In this document: positions 16,131-29,881 of the stretch, piece after piece
Position numbering within the stretch: the first letter of the stretch is position 1
How the letters are laid out: each line of letters begins with the position of its first letter
NCBI GenBank assembly: GCA_964019165.1
Contig: OZ025271.1
Coordinates: forward strand, 17,159,282 to 17,223,281
DNA from: Mastigias papua
Lineage: Eukaryota > Cnidaria > Scyphozoa > Rhizostomeae > Mastigiidae
Direction: 5' to 3'
Length of the DNA stretch: 64,000 bases
Position numbers and translations under genes: made by a program
Notes under the pieces: model-generated
The model's input: only the letters and a program-made list of their open reading frames with translations
What the model was told of the DNA's origin: nothing
Databases searched by the model: none

Positions 16131-16793
16131 CAAACTATTAGTGGCAAAATTCCCACCAGTTAGCCATGCAGCTTTCTTGGGGGCACAACGTTAGTCTTTC
16201 CAAGGCTAATCTGCAACTTTTGAACTGGGGCTAGGGGAGCCCGTGTTTAGCGGGCTATCAGCACTAAGCTAGTATGCTTACTAACTTGCCGATGCTAAGT
16301 CAAATAAAACAAAACAGAGATATTCAGTTTTGCATTTCCATAGAATAAAGATTACAAATTCCTTTATTATTACAAGCTTATGTCAAATTCCCTGTTTTTT
16401 CCCTAATTTCTATGACAAAAATTACTCTCTTGATAATTCAGAGACAATTCCCTGTTTTTCCCGATCGCTGGCCAGCCTTCACATGTAAACATGAAAAATT
16501 TTACACGCCAACTTACACAAAAGTATTAGCTTGGCTAACATATGCGCTAACGGACTAAGTGCAAAGGACAACTGCCAACAACAACAGAAAACAAAAAACA
16601 CAGACAAAAGCGAGTAATGAGGATAATCACACGAGATAAATAGGAAGATAGCAAACAAATGTGATTTCATAATATGAAACAGAGGGATTATCGACAAACA
16701 AACAGAAGAAATGAGTTCTATGGCAGAACAGTGGGAATAAACAAAAGTGAGTGAAATTATGATGTGAAGGATCTGCTGTTCTTACGTTTGTAA
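16131..16793. other. Non-genic DNA
   Basis: No gene. A GC-rich 'ggggctaggggagcccgtg' stretch at about 16225-16250 may be an old repeat. Confidence 0.5.
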
Positions 16794-16870
16794 TTACCGT
16801 AAAACCTTGACTTGACCCCTTAAAAAGCACCCCTGGAATAAGCCCCCCTACTAGAACATTAAGTTTCTAA
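16794..16870 (+). repeat. Partial copy of the 26-kb TA-flanked MITE family
   Basis: Begins taccgtaaaaccttgacttg and contains 'gaataagccccccta', matching the terminal CCGTAATGACT and 'ataagccccc' blocks of 26002-26391. The other end is not found. Confidence 0.5.
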
Positions 16871-17460
16871 TAAGCTACCGTGGTTCACGTGGAAAAATCC
16901 GTGCTTCAAGGCATCGAGCCCATCTTACGAGGCACTGTTACAAATAGGAGCATCTGATTGGCTGATAAACAAATATGAGCCAATCCGCTGATTGGTGTAG
17001 AGCAGAGGGTGCCTATTAGGCAGCATGGTCCGTAGAAGTATGCGCGAATTCTTTTAGCATGTTGGTGGCAGAGCAAGAAGCGTCATCGACATATATAGCC
17101 AAAACGAATGCCATCTTATCACCTGTTTCGATCTAGAAATACTACTAATGACGAATAACTTTAATTTATGGCGAGTTTGCTGCATAAATTATGCATGACT
17201 TATAGCATAATTGCTTTGAGGCCGTATGATAATGTTGTTCAAATTGAAGAAAGGCTAAGCATAACTCAACGCTTAAATTTGATTGAAACAACGCGAAAAT
17301 CAGGTCTGTGTTGTGGCTTAATAAAAGGGAAACCTTTGCAGGTTCTACAAAAGTCAACAAAAGACCACTTAATACTCTATTTCTTTATAACATTACTTTG
17401 TTATTAATGATTTTGTTTAGTAATAAGACGAGCAATAAATATGAAGCAAAGCAAGACGTT

Positions 17461-17541
17461 TTTCGAGCACCAAAAATAATTCGATAATTCGAGCAACTTT
17501 CGAGATTCCTGAGAGTTAGAGTTACCGGATTTCAACAGTAT
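17461..17541 (-). mobile_element. Possible pogo-like terminal fragment
   Basis: Read on the minus strand it starts ctgttgaaatccggtaactc next to TA and contains ctcgaattatcgaa. See 4253-4350. No partner end identified. Confidence 0.3.
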
Positions 17542-17754
17542 ATAGCTCTTAACATTTGAAGAGTCGTCCTAACATATGTATTTTAGCAACAATTGTTCGT
17601 GGGGGTGAGGGGGATCCAAGAGCGTACATTTAAAACTGTACGAAACGCATCTTTTCTCTTCGCACAGTTCTGGTTCCAGTGACGACTTGCTAAGGCATAA
17701 CATAGAAATATCATAATCTTGCTTTCTATGACAAATTGGCGTGCTATAGTATGA

Positions 17755-18215
17755 TACTGTATGGTATGGTATGGTATGGTATGGTATGGTATGGTATGGT
17801 ATGGTATGGTATGGTATGGTATGGTATGGTATGGTATGGTATGGTATGGTATTGTATGGTATGGTATGGTATGGTATGGTATGGTATGGTATGGTATGGT
17901 ATGGTATGGTATGGTATGGCATTGGCATGGTATGGTATGTTATGGTACGTTATGGTATGTTATGGTATGTTATGGTATGATATGGTATGGTATGGTATGG
18001 TATGGCATGGTATGGTATGGTATGGTATGGTATGGCATGGTATGGTATGGTATGGCATGGTATGGTATGGTATGGTATGGTATGGCATGGTATGATATGG
18101 TATGGTATGGTACGGTATGGCATGGCATGGCATAGCATGGTAAGGTATGGTATGGCATGGTGTGTTATGGTATGGTATGGTATTGTATGGCAATATGTGA
18201 TACGGTGTGTTGTGG
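17755..18215. repeat. (TATGG)n pentanucleotide array
   Basis: Long perfect run 17760-17920, then variants (TATGT, CATGG, TATGA, CACGG) to about 18215. All long frames here are artefacts of the repeat. Confidence 0.97.
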
Positions 18216-20262
18216 TGTAGCATGACGTGTTATGCAGTGGTATGGTATTGTATATTAGGCTATATTACTGTGTAGTATGATATAGCATATCATGGCACAT
18301 TATGATACGGTATAATATGAGACGGCATGGTGTGGCATAATATGCTATCAAGTAGTGTACGGGAATTGAATGCATAGTATTGAGATAAACTACAATATTT
18401 TACTATATGTAATGGCATTTAACGCTATGTGGATGCTGCGGTATTTTGTGTTGCAGCATTTACAGCATAGCCTAGCCTCAAAGACGTCATGTGTAAATCA
18501 TGTGAGCTGTATATGCAAGGCAGATTCCTAACTTGCACTTTTCCTACCTTTTATTCAACTTCTTGGAGGTTTTGCGGAAACCATGATCCAATAAAAGTCC
18601 TAGTTGTGGCCGAATTGTCAAAAATTAAGCTACCACACTGCAGGTGTTTTCAGGAGAACGATACGATCTTCCACTTATGTGGATGAAATGAGCTTAAACA
18701 GGCGGAGGCTTCTTCTTAAGTTACAAAGTTGAATGGCTGATGATTAGATACGGTTACATAAGACAACGGCCCATGTATACGAGCAAGCTAGGGACATCCT
18801 TCTAATGATTAAGGCATATTGCACTTTATTTCTATTAATCTCTTCTTTTAATATCTTGTAATTAGATAACTAATTACAGCTGAATGACGCGCTCTTAGGG
18901 TTAATTGGTCAGGGGTCATTCGCATGGCTCATCCACACCATATGTTCATATGCTTCTCGATTGCTACGTCGATGACCTATTAGAACGATACAGTCATGTG
19001 GCGTAAACAAAACCGCGGGTTTAATACAGTATAGACACTTCATGTACAAGGGCTGCTCAACCTATGATCTATGATGCAACAAACAGCAAATGCATGCACG
19101 TTGTGATATCACTGATAAAGAGACGATACTTAGCAACAGAACCAGGACACTGCCAGAGCCATCCCGTTGTCATTGGAAGTTTCTTTTATATGCTCACACT
19201 GTGTAAATAACATCGATGTAAACCTAGATTTTTTAAATCCACTCGTGTGGCAACAAAAGGTTCAAGAAATCTAATATCATATTCTGAAATTAATAAATCT
19301 GGTCGTGTGGCAACAACAGGTCGATATAATCTAATATCAGGTCCAGATTTTATCTGAGTTATTTAAGCTTTACGGCTTATCAAGAATGATAAGTTTGACA
19401 AGCTTGACAGATGATTTCGTTGCCTTTCCGACAAAAACCTTCAGTTTGAGCTCAAAACGCGGAGAAGCTTGACTTGATATTGAAATGTAGCAACATAGCC
19501 TTAGGAGCTGGTCATATTGGGGGGATTGTCTCGCTATTCTGAGACTGGTCATTCTAAGGGATCTAACCTCTACAGTCATTTCTTAGTGTTTTCCACATTT
19601 GTGTTATATGGCAAAATGACTTCCCGGCAAAGAGGCATTCTGCTTGCATGTGAACGGGGTCCCGGCTAGACGAGTTGAGTTTTTTCGATGTGGTCACGGA
19701 GCCAGGACAATTTTCATCCTCAACTCTATAAGCATGCGTAATACAAACATTTAAGCTCATTATCCAAATTTAGTTCGAGAATTATTTCTCCAAACATGGC
19801 CTGAAAATACTCCATTAAGTTTTGCCAAAACCTGTCGGAGCTACCAGCTATGACCCAGATCAATCTAGTCAGTCTTGCTTCTCTACAACTAACAAGGACA
19901 ATACGTCATTTGACGGAAGCACTTCTTGCATTTCCAACCAAACAGATAAATTTTTGAAACATATGTTTTCGCTTAAGAATGTGTTGTAGAACAACAAAGT
20001 AACTTTCGGTCATTGCCTTGCACGCAGATAAAGCTTCTATCCCTCTTGCCAAATTAACTTATCCCCTTTTTTGGATGGGCCACAATATTTGATTTCAACT
20101 TCTCCAGTGTAAATAGAAAAACGTCCCGTCCCGCATTTGTCATGATGCGTTTTTGCATTTGGCATCGAGACAACAAATGCCCTCGTAGTTTCTCGTCTCG
20201 TTCAGATGGAAGAAATTGTGCCATGTAACCAGTCACTTAGCATCTTTCTTCAGATCAACCTA
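18216..20262. other. Non-genic DNA with a 60-bp duplication
   Basis: 18216-18360 is a decaying edge of the TATGG array. At 19233-19352 a 60-bp unit with 'tcgtgtggcaacaa' and 'atctaatatca' occurs twice in tandem. No gene. Confidence 0.55.
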
Positions 20263-20345
20263 GGCCTGGCCTATTCAAACTGCGGCCCCCGGCCCACATG
20301 AGGCCCGGAGAACATCTTCAAGAGGCCCAGAAAGTGCTACCTCTT
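20263..20345. mobile_element. Fragment of a hAT-like terminus
   Basis: 'cctggcctattcaaactgcg' followed by 'gcccccggcccacatgaggc' is typical of hAT-derived non-autonomous element ends. The other end and the duplication are not seen. Confidence 0.35.
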
Positions 20346-20399
20346 TGCCATTTTTCATTTGGCACCTCTTGAGCACTCAGGAAATTCAAGCTGAAGAGT

Positions 20400-22186
20400 A
20401 AAGAAGCAAGCAGTGCAGTCTCTCTCGATCCGTAGTCCATAATCCAACATTGGATTTGACCATCCTTCGCACTTCATCTACAATCCAAAACTAGATTTGA
20501 CAGTGTTTCATGCATCTAATCTTCCTCGTTGAATCCTGGTCTTCAATCGCACTCTTCAGCGTACGTATGTGCTTCTATTCTAACAGAAAATCTCGACACA
20601 AGTTTAGTTATGATTGGACATGATTTCCATCAAGAACATTACCTCCTTCTGCATGATCAAATATTCTGCCTTCACCTATCTGGCAGTGGCATCCACTCTG
20701 GACCGAAGGGGATGATCTAACCCATATAACTTTCAAGAACAATCACATTTATCGGGTGTGGTTGTCCTTGGAGCTTTACCCAAGGCTCCCCATGTCTGGC
20801 TGCTTCCCCAATTAGCAACTAAATGTTCGCCAAAGCTACAGAAGTATTTTTATTTACTTTTTCCATGCCTGATTATGTGCAATAGTCGCCAAAAAGTCCC
20901 GAGATACTGTACACTGCTTTTATCCTGCACATGACTTTCATGCCCCCTCCCGCAAACAATGTTGATTATTGGGAAAAGCGAACGCAATAACGAGAAAACT
21001 TCACTTGTACAACAAGTTTAACTGTCTGATTGAGGAAGCAATGTTTCTCTAGGGGTAAAGGGTGGTGCATATAAAGTGCAAGAATGAAAGAGTTGAGAGG
21101 AATTTGGAGATTTAACATATTTTTGTAAATGTCCCATTATCTTAATACCACTGACAGGGTCATTCTAGAAAGCTAACTTGGAGGACCTCTTGAGAAGCAA
21201 CCCTATAGCTGAAGGGGATCCCTCCTCAAATAATATCTGGAATGAAATTAAATCAAATGACACAGAGTCTTTTCAAGGTTATGTTATAGAACACTTGAGA
21301 ACAGATACTGACAGTCAAAATGCGCTCTGAGCTCATATACAACTTCGCGTTCACCTCTTCCTTCTGATGTCAGTCGTATATTCTTACGATATTGCTATGG
21401 AGTGCTTCCTCTCCTTTGAGATGATGTACTACCAGCAGACTCTTCATATTATAATATTTTACAATAAAAGATATACGGTTCTTTCATTGGTGCGCTTTCT
21501 CCTTTGAAAACATCTTGACTTAATAATATACAGATGGTAATATAATTAAGCTAACGCTTACGATAAATTTGAAAACAAAAGCATTCAACGACGAAACATT
21601 CCTAACTCTTGTAAACTCCACCTTTCTTCTCTATTAATGAAATAATGAACTAATGAACTAATGAAAATAATAACGTATAAAAATAACATATGAAATAATG
21701 AAAACCATGAAATACCAGAAAACGCCAGGACTTCAGAATTTAAAATGCCAGGATCAAAACACTTTATTCTGTGAGTTTAATTCTCTTGGGCACCCGGTTG
21801 GATGAATTTAAACGCATTGCATGAACTCGTTAGGGTTTAAATTAAACTCTTGAGGGCACACATACTTAAACTCGCAGTGAGTAGCAACCCTAAGAACCAA
21901 CACGGAACATGTACTAAGGAAAAGATCCATCATTACCTATTATGGAACATATAGTTTAAGGAGCAAAAAGTGTATCAGCGCAATCGAAACTAATATTTGT
22001 TATTGCAATATTTTGATATTACCCTACCGGAGTACTATACTGTACTCTCTATAATTCATACATATTGACTTAGATTTTTTCTTAGCATCGCTATATATTC
22101 AATAGTATATGCAAGTACCCTTTATCAAACTCAATTTTGTATTATTTTAGTGTAAAGTAATGGGCAGCATTCTTTAATGTTGCATA
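20400..22186. other. Non-genic DNA
   Basis: Two near-copies of 'caatccaaaactagatttgac' at about 20430-20505. A block at 21165-21260 (cctcttgagaagcaac ... atccctcctcaaataat) recurs at 49105-49215. No gene. Confidence 0.5.
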
Positions 22187-22430
22187 GCATGTATAGTATT
22201 GCATAACCTAGTATTGTACAATATTTTGTAGAACTGCATGTTAGTGTATTATATTGTATGGCATTGTATGGTATTACCATATGGTAATGCATAGTATTGT
22301 ACAATATTATTCGGAATGGCATATTGCTGCATAGAACTATATGATAATGCAATGCGTTGTACAATATTGCATAATATAGCATGATGTTGCTGCATAGTGT
22401 TTTATGTTATCATATAATATTGTATTTCCA
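22187..22430. repeat. Degenerate TATTGCATA/GTATTGTA repeat
   Basis: Loose repetition of 9-11-bp units around gcatagtattgtacaatatt. Not a gene. Confidence 0.6.
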
Positions 22431-25400
22431 TACCGTTTTTCAAATTGTCTTGCATGGTTGACTTTACTTCGTGTATTTAACAACAAACACACATATAAGA
22501 ATTTTCATTTTTCAAGAACCTGCAGCCAGAAATCGTACATCTTGACAACTTGAACTGACATTCTTCTATCCAATGAGAAATAAACTTAGCCTCTTTTGCC
22601 CATGAACATTTTTCATGGATGCTCCATAAACTTTACAGACATAAATGTTGTAGGTGGAGTATACAGGGTAGGTTCAGTGTTAAGAGCCACCCCCTGATTA
22701 CTGCAACTACCTCATCGTATGGAGACATCAGCAGACTCAATTGTACTGTATTTCACTAGCATGTAGTAATGCACATACTAATTTGTCCTTTCAATGAACC
22801 CGTCCGGGAAACTTTCCATCCGTATATTACTACTAGAGCTATTATTCATTAATATTCTCATCAGTATTAGCCTCAAATATCATAAACTTGTCGCTCAATC
22901 ACAGTACAAAAGCAGTACTATTTCTGTTAGATTATTTTAATAGCATCCAATCATTGATTACAACGTACACTGTAAGAGCATGATTAATTTGAGCCGGCGA
23001 ATATAGTCACTTCCAGACGATAAACAACACCTAAAAATTGCTACCCATCGGATAGCTAGCCAATCGCCGTACTAATCAAATAAAACCTGTTATTTGCCAG
23101 GAGGTTTGCAGTTTATTGAATGGAATAACACCATTGCGGATAGCGGAAAATTTCGTAGTGATAAACAAACAAGAAGGCCAAACATTTGCTATGTACTGCA
23201 GATCACTGACATCAAACTAGGACATGCTATCAGTGCTTGGCTATGTTGTTGAAATATCTTGACAAATTGGAGAATCAACTTCAAAAAATCTAGGAAACTT
23301 ATTAGTTCACCAAGCAATTCTTCTCTGCTAAAAGGAATTGCGTCCTCATTTCCCAGCTAGAATTCACGAGTATTGCCGTGTGTGAATGGTGTCTAGCGAC
23401 TAAACAAATACTACAAAATTTTATAGTATAGTCGAAGAAGCAGAACCGCCTAATGGACTCTTCCATTCAGGCATGTCAATTCCCAGTCCGCTTTCCATTG
23501 CCACTGGACTAAACTGGACCAAAGCAGTGTTGTATATTCATCTACTTTAAGAGAAATTTCATACTTATCCCGAGTTTTGCAGAAGCAAACAAAACAAATA
23601 TTGAAGTTCATTTATGGCAGACAGAAAATGACTATGGTGTGTAGGCAAGCTAGAGACAACATCTCAAGAAATCTATTGCCTTGCAATGAAAACAGCGACA
23701 GAATGAATTGATGGTGTAGTGAAATGAAACCAGGCAATTTCGATGCTATTGCTGGGAAAAACAACCTCTTCTTAACCGAGACATGAGGTCTACCCTATCA
23801 AACATACACTGGTAAGTGATTTGAGATAAAAATTAGTCTCTCATCAAAAACTCACCGCTATGTATTCAGTTTTGAGTGAAGGAATGAGCTCAAACGACTT
23901 TAATATCAAATGATGCATCCCTGAAAATTTCCGTATTTGGTCTACGTAAATCTTTTTAAACTGTAATCAATTGCAAAAATTTATCAAAACTCACCAAAAG
24001 AAGAAAATCCAGTTCGAATGTAAGACTGTGCTGGCCAGACGATTCTGGCGGTGTCAAATGGAGTAGTGAATCCCTTTCACTGCCGATATCAAGTGATGAA
24101 ACCTTGACACTGTCGATCTAACATCACAAGAGAACCTGTTCGTAAAAGACCTGCAGATATTTGAGAATCGCAATCCTTACAGATGTCCACCTCTCCAAAC
24201 ACATCACAACCATGCTTTCTTTCCCAAGACAATGGGCAATTGCTGTGAAACAAAAGGTAGCTTTGTTCAAAGGTGTTGAAAGACAATGAAATCGCTTAGG
24301 AGGACAATGTACAGGCTTGGGCTGTTGTGAGACCAGATGCACCTGCACTACCGCAATGGCTTCTTAACTTTGTTGAAGGGAGGATTACTTAGAAGAATCA
24401 TCCAATGATTCATACAATTAAAGCGAACGGTCAACGCCCATTGTTCCCAGCACCATTTACAAGGCCCCTCTCAAACACGCTGCGAAGACTGTGTAAGACA
24501 AAAATCTTCATCCGGGCATATTTACATTTGCACTCAAAACGTAAGAGAGAATGTCCATGAAGAGCATTTTATTGCAAGGGCAAGAAGCTGGCAAATAACA
24601 TATAAAATAACAAATCCTATTGATAAGACTAATGGAGAATAAGATTCGATGAAGACGCATAAAATAAGCTTTCTGCATGTTGCTAGATATATAAATATAT
24701 ATAGTGAATTGTCGCTCGTAGAAAGCTGTGAATAAAGAGCCGTTGATTGTAAGGCAAGAACTTCTACGACAATGCAGCTCCGCACGGCAGTCAAATCAAG
24801 ATTACGTTCTATTGTTCATGATGGCAAGTAATCTATAACGTCTAGTTTCGTAATTCCGTGCAATTTAGTAGACTCATGGGATTTCAAGCGCCTTATCGTT
24901 ATAGCATCTATTAATATTACTTTTTCATGCTACGAATATGGGAAGTTCGCTCAATGTGAACCATGCGAAAGCATCTATATGCAAGATGAAACTGTCAAAG
25001 TTTATAACTGTCAAGCTCAACACTCGAACTGTCGAGGCCGAACTTTAAAATCGAACTTTCGAATCTATGTTAAGCTATAATTTCTGATTGGTATGCAAAG
25101 GGTCCTTGACTCGTTTGCATCTATGGTAGGCAAGGAGCTTTGATTAAAAAGACGCTGTTTTCCGTCCCAAAAATGCCAACAATACAGTAGCAAATTGTAA
25201 ATCTTCAGTAATAGCAGCCTTCAAGTCCATGTCTGGCAACAAAGTATAACTGATTATAATTGATATGTTATATGAAGTTAAAGTCTAGCAAATAATAACA
25301 ATATATCTCTGATGGTATTCATTTTTTAATCAGCTTTATGCTTACTTCAAAACTTCACTAATTGCAAACCAGTTTAGCACTCCTGTCACCCCTACCTAAC

Positions 25401-25999
25401 ATGGTGTTCTGCAATGCGACTGTCTAAGCCCACTGCTCTTTGACCATTTACTTCAATATGTTCATTCAGCTCTATTCGTTGATAGCGTTTTGATTGATAG
25501 GTAGTCTATCAGCTGAATCGAGAGGCAAACAAATGCTTATATACTCCAGTTGTCGGTGGTTCTAGCTAGAGTCAAAGAGTCCTATATATGTCACTTTACC
25601 CCACGTTCTATAAACATTGCTTGTCCCTGTTCCAATAATCAAACAAAAAAGTTAGCTATTCATAGATCAATGCATTCTCCGGCACGTGCTCTGCAATGCT
25701 AGTTAATATCGAAAAAACTGTTCTCATAAAGCTATAATATACAACTTAACTGGAGACAAAATGGATGAAAGAGGCCTGTGCAAGATTAGAATGTCCCTCC
25801 TCATTTGTCTACAAACAAATAAAGCCCTATCACACTATATATTACCCTGCTTGGACTCTCTCTGTCCGCTTCTGCTTCAGATAAATAAACTCGCATAACA
25901 TGCAATTTAGCAAGCCTGAATATGGCTTCTAAAATGTAGGCAATAGCATAAATGCTCTTGGAGCCCTATGACCTCTACCTTTCCAGATTCCGTCTACAT
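22431..25999. other. Non-genic DNA
   Basis: Nothing supported as a gene. Short 'ctcgaactgtcgaggccgaa' boxes near 25015-25060 recall the pogo-like ends elsewhere. Confidence 0.5.
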
Positions 26000-26393
26000 T
26001 ACCGTAATGACTCGATTAGGCCCCCCTCATATAAGCCTCCACTCCAAGATGATTTCTGACAAACAAGCCCCGACCGTCGAATAAGCCCCCATGGGGCTAT
26101 CTGGTCTTACTATAATACAGGTTAAAACGAAAAAATAGAAGAATCAGCTATTGATCTGCTTATTTGAGTTAATATTTGACGCGAGCAATTGTCCTAACAA
26201 CTTCCCCTCCTTGATCCCATCTCGATTTACACTTTTTCGAAGTATTTTATATTGAAAATTATATAAGATATTGTCTTCGGTAGAGCTGAGGAGGTTTAAA
26301 TTTAAAAAGTACGCCCCTCGTATAAACCCCCCCCCCCCGCAAAATCGTTTCTGACAAATAAGCTCCCAGGGGCTTATTTGAGTCATTACGGTA
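26000..26393. mobile_element. TA-flanked MITE with palindromic ends
   Basis: Element 26002-26391 (390 bp) with ends CCGTAATGACTC / GAGTCATTACGG in inverted orientation and TA on both sides, as for Tc1/mariner-type insertion. The subterminal region repeats 'ataagccccc'-like blocks several times. There is no coding capacity. Confidence 0.8.
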
Positions 26394-26989
26394 TGGCCAT
26401 AGTGGAATCGAGATGCAATCGTCCGCCATATGAGTCCATCGGTCAATTTTTCGTACGCCAGTAGGCAATCCATAAGTAGTAATAGTGCTGAATCATTTAG
26501 ACCAGGTAGACACGAAATATTTTATCTCAGCTGTTGTGAGGTCGTGACAAAGCACTTCCTATGGTAAGACTGTCTTCACAAAGTACTCATAAGAAAGAAT
26601 ATGTTTTCTTCGCGAAAACGATGCAAGAGCTAACAAGAATAAAAGCAAGAAGTACACGCATAGGCCAGCACGATAAAATATGGAGGATTCTAGGGATGGG
26701 TTTTGGCCACGCTAGTGTAAGACAAAACAAAGAGTCAGTCTGTCATATGTCGGAAACCCGGTTGATTCCACTATATTGATTTAAGTATCTACCTTTAAAG
26801 ACAAGGCGTTCTATTATTTCACTTTAAAGTTTTAAACTAATAGATTAATGCTCATTATCAGAAATTGATTACATAAAACGAAGAAAATAAAAGGATCGCC
26901 AAACACGCCGTATTTATTCAATCAGATACGCTAATCACAAAAAGGTAAACATATTGATATCGAACTATTCACATATCTACTTATCAATA

Positions 26990-27245
26990 GAATCAATTCA
27001 TCAATCAACCAATGATATCAGTGTCATAACAACACATCAATCAATCAATCCATCACTGATATCATTATCAACCCAAAAAATCAATCAATCAATTAACCAA
27101 TCAATAAATCGCTAATATCAGTACCAACCCAAGAAATCAATTAATCAATCAATCAATCAATCGCTGATATGAGCATCAACTCAATCAATCAGTCAATCAA
27201 TCAATTGCTGATATCAGTATCAACCCAAGAAACCAATTAATCTGT
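26990..27245. repeat. (CAAT)n / GCTGATATCA composite repeat
   Basis: CAAT tetramers interrupted at about 60-bp spacing by 'gctgatatcagtatcaaccc' boxes, giving a higher-order unit. Confidence 0.85.
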
Positions 27246-28390
27246 CGCTGATTTCAATCTATTCACCATTTTGTAGAAAGAAACATTTTAACGGGTTTAT
27301 TTCATGACCAGCTAAAAATGATGCTATGAGTTCTGAGGCTAATATGTACACTGAATGGATGTTATTTCTGCTTTATTCCGAATTCAAAACCAATTAGACA
27401 CTATTTTCAGAAACCTCTAGCCCCCCCTCCTGATTATTCCAACATCTCCCTGTTCATTGGCTTTCAAAATATTGTCCGCCCCCTTTATTCCAATCGCTAC
27501 GCTTATGATAGGACGAATTCTGTAGTACCAACAGACTATTAACTGATATTATAGACCAAAGAGTAGTGTTTTGCTCTTTGCCATATAATCACCAATGGAT
27601 AATATAGCGGGATAAGTTGCCTGAGAAGCCATGTTGTTTACTCGAGAACAGCTATGTTAGACAGACAAAAACTCGAATAGCTATGGAACAGATGTTCTCA
27701 TCGGTGAGCGCCTTAGACTGTCAGGCTGGCAAGATGGCTTGAATGCCCCTACCAACGGCTTATAGAAAAAGCCAGCAGGATTTGAGTACAATGGCAAAAT
27801 CACATCCTGCTATGAAAATCTCTCAATCTGTCAATAATCTCAATTGTTTCTCTAATCGAACAAAAAGTTAATTTCTCATGATTATCCTAAATCTTTGCAA
27901 CTTCATTATATGGTATTTTGATTGATGTTTACTCCCGACAAACTGATGACACAAGGTCAATGTCGATATATCAATTTATATGTGGATGACTCTGTGACAG
28001 GCAGTAACTGTGGAAATCTACAGTTTCCTCACTAAATCATGAAACAGCTCAACAGAGCGTACTGTGCATCGGTCGTTATTGAGTTAAAAGGCACGAAACA
28101 GAGAGCCACAAAACAGTTTGAAACTGGCTTCATTAGTAGCGAATTTAAACCGTGCCGTTTCATGTGTATTATTTACATCTAGTACACGAGAGAGCTGCTT
28201 TTGTATTAATCCTTAAAATGACAAGAATACTAAGTAGGAGGCTTAATTTAAGAAAAGAAAGGATATTCAAGAGCTGTATATGAGGGTGTTCTAGGTGTCA
28301 CTCTTCGGTGTATAAAACGTCAGTATGATGATCGAGATTAACCAACAAAATTGGATAGGCCTACATGGTTTTGAAAGCTTTCTCAGCTGA
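27246..28390. other. Non-genic DNA
   Basis: No gene recognised. Confidence 0.5.
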
Positions 28391-28392
28391 TA

Positions 28393-28675
28393 CTCTACAG
28401 CAGTGAATCAACAACCATGGTCCGCAGTCCATTGGGCAACAGCGAAGGGTTTCACAGGGAAAGTGGAGGGTTTCAAGGGACCGCTAGATGCTGCCAGTAC
28501 GCTGTTCAACTCTTTGTTTTATTGACTTGTGTCACTATCCAAATTTGTTTTTCTGTGACAATATATCTATTATGGCATGAGTATATCCCTCCAAGGGACC
28601 CTCATCCAAAACAGTAGTCTGTAAGGGACCGCCATGTAAAATAAGCTGAAAAGTATGGGAACCACTGCTCTACAG
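28393..28675. mobile_element. hAT MITE with perfect 8-bp target-site duplication
   Basis: Element 28401-28667 (267 bp) starts CAGTG and ends CACTG, flanked by ctctacag at 28393-28400 and 28668-28675. No coding capacity. Confidence 0.85.
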
Positions 28676-28689
28676 GGCGCAGAATGCCT

Positions 28690-28746
28690 GCCAATATATA
28701 ATATAAATATATAATATATAATATAATATATATATATATAATATAC
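28690..28746. repeat. AT-rich TATAATA microsatellite
   Basis: Mixed (TA)n and TATAATA units. Confidence 0.9.
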
Positions 28747-29250
28747 CTAGTTTTGAAAGCTTACTTGGAAGATACTGGTCAGAGCATCATAAAACATCAT
28801 CGTGATCATTCGAAAATAACCTATCAAAATAAATTTGCACCTGATTATGAATTTAATTGACCGACTGATGAAAACCTAGCATAAATAGTGTTGCTTTGGA
28901 AATGCCGACAGATCCCAGTGCAAAAACATGGCTCTTCTATAAGCAAAACCGTGACTTTCTTCTTGTTTTCATCCACGGGAGAAAACCGCGACTACGTAAG
29001 CAGACAGATTTCTTCACTTCGATCTCGACATTTCTAATTAACTGAGATATTGCTAGTATCAAGTGGATAACATCACCACTCATGTTCGGTTCTGATGACT
29101 GGAGTACCATACAGTTGATATTCGAAAACTCGACTACATGATAACTCGAACATTGGCTAACTCCAACCAATTTATAATTCCTGTCGTTTAGCTGTTCGAT
29201 TTTTAATTCTTTTTATTGTCTATAGAAACACCACTAGGTCGCTCAACTAC

Positions 29251-29594
29251 ACGTTTCTTTTTATAAGAAAAACACTTTTGTTCCTGAGGCTCAATTTTCT
29301 TAACTTTTCACGAATTTGAGGCTGAGATTTTCTTAAGATTTTCTTAACTTTTGCAGGAATAAAATGGCTGAAACAGGCCACTCTGTATTTATTGGGCCAC
29401 CATAAGTCTCGATCTTTGTACGAGAGTTTGCAAAAATGAGCCAATATCAATTTCTGAAATGTAAAGAAGATGAACTGTAATTTTCTTAGCATTTTCATGA
29501 ACTTGAGCCTTGTGATTTTCTTAGGATTTTCTTAAGATTTTGGCCATTTAAGCCTCATTTTCTCATAAACTTTTTTCTTATAAAAAATAACGTG
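29251..29594 (-). mobile_element. TIR element family A, copy 1 (inverted)
   Basis: Ends carry TTTATAAGAAAAA / TTTTTCTTATAAA inverted repeats. The body is aligned end to end with copies at 29882-30216 and 60560-60929, in reverse orientation. It is rich in 'ttaagaaaatc' and has no transposase. Confidence 0.85.
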
Positions 29595-29881
29595 CATTCG
29601 ACAACTCGAACAAATTTCAACCTCCTATGAACCTCCCATGATAGTTCAAGATAGTGAATGTCAAATGCATATGTTGCTACCTTCATTTGGATCATCACGT
29701 ATGATCTTTATACGATTAAGAGCGTCACCCAAATGTAACTCTGTCATCTGAAATTCAATACCACTTAGTATATAAATAAAAGCACACATTAATTTGTATC
29801 AGTTTTGATTATATACTTTTGATAAACAGTTTTACGACAATTAGCACTACTTGCTACAACAAATCCTGTAACTGAATACAC

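Noticed and set aside
17569..18223. Frames of WYGMV / PYHTI repeats up to 124 codons
   Set aside because: Direct product of the (TATGG)n array.
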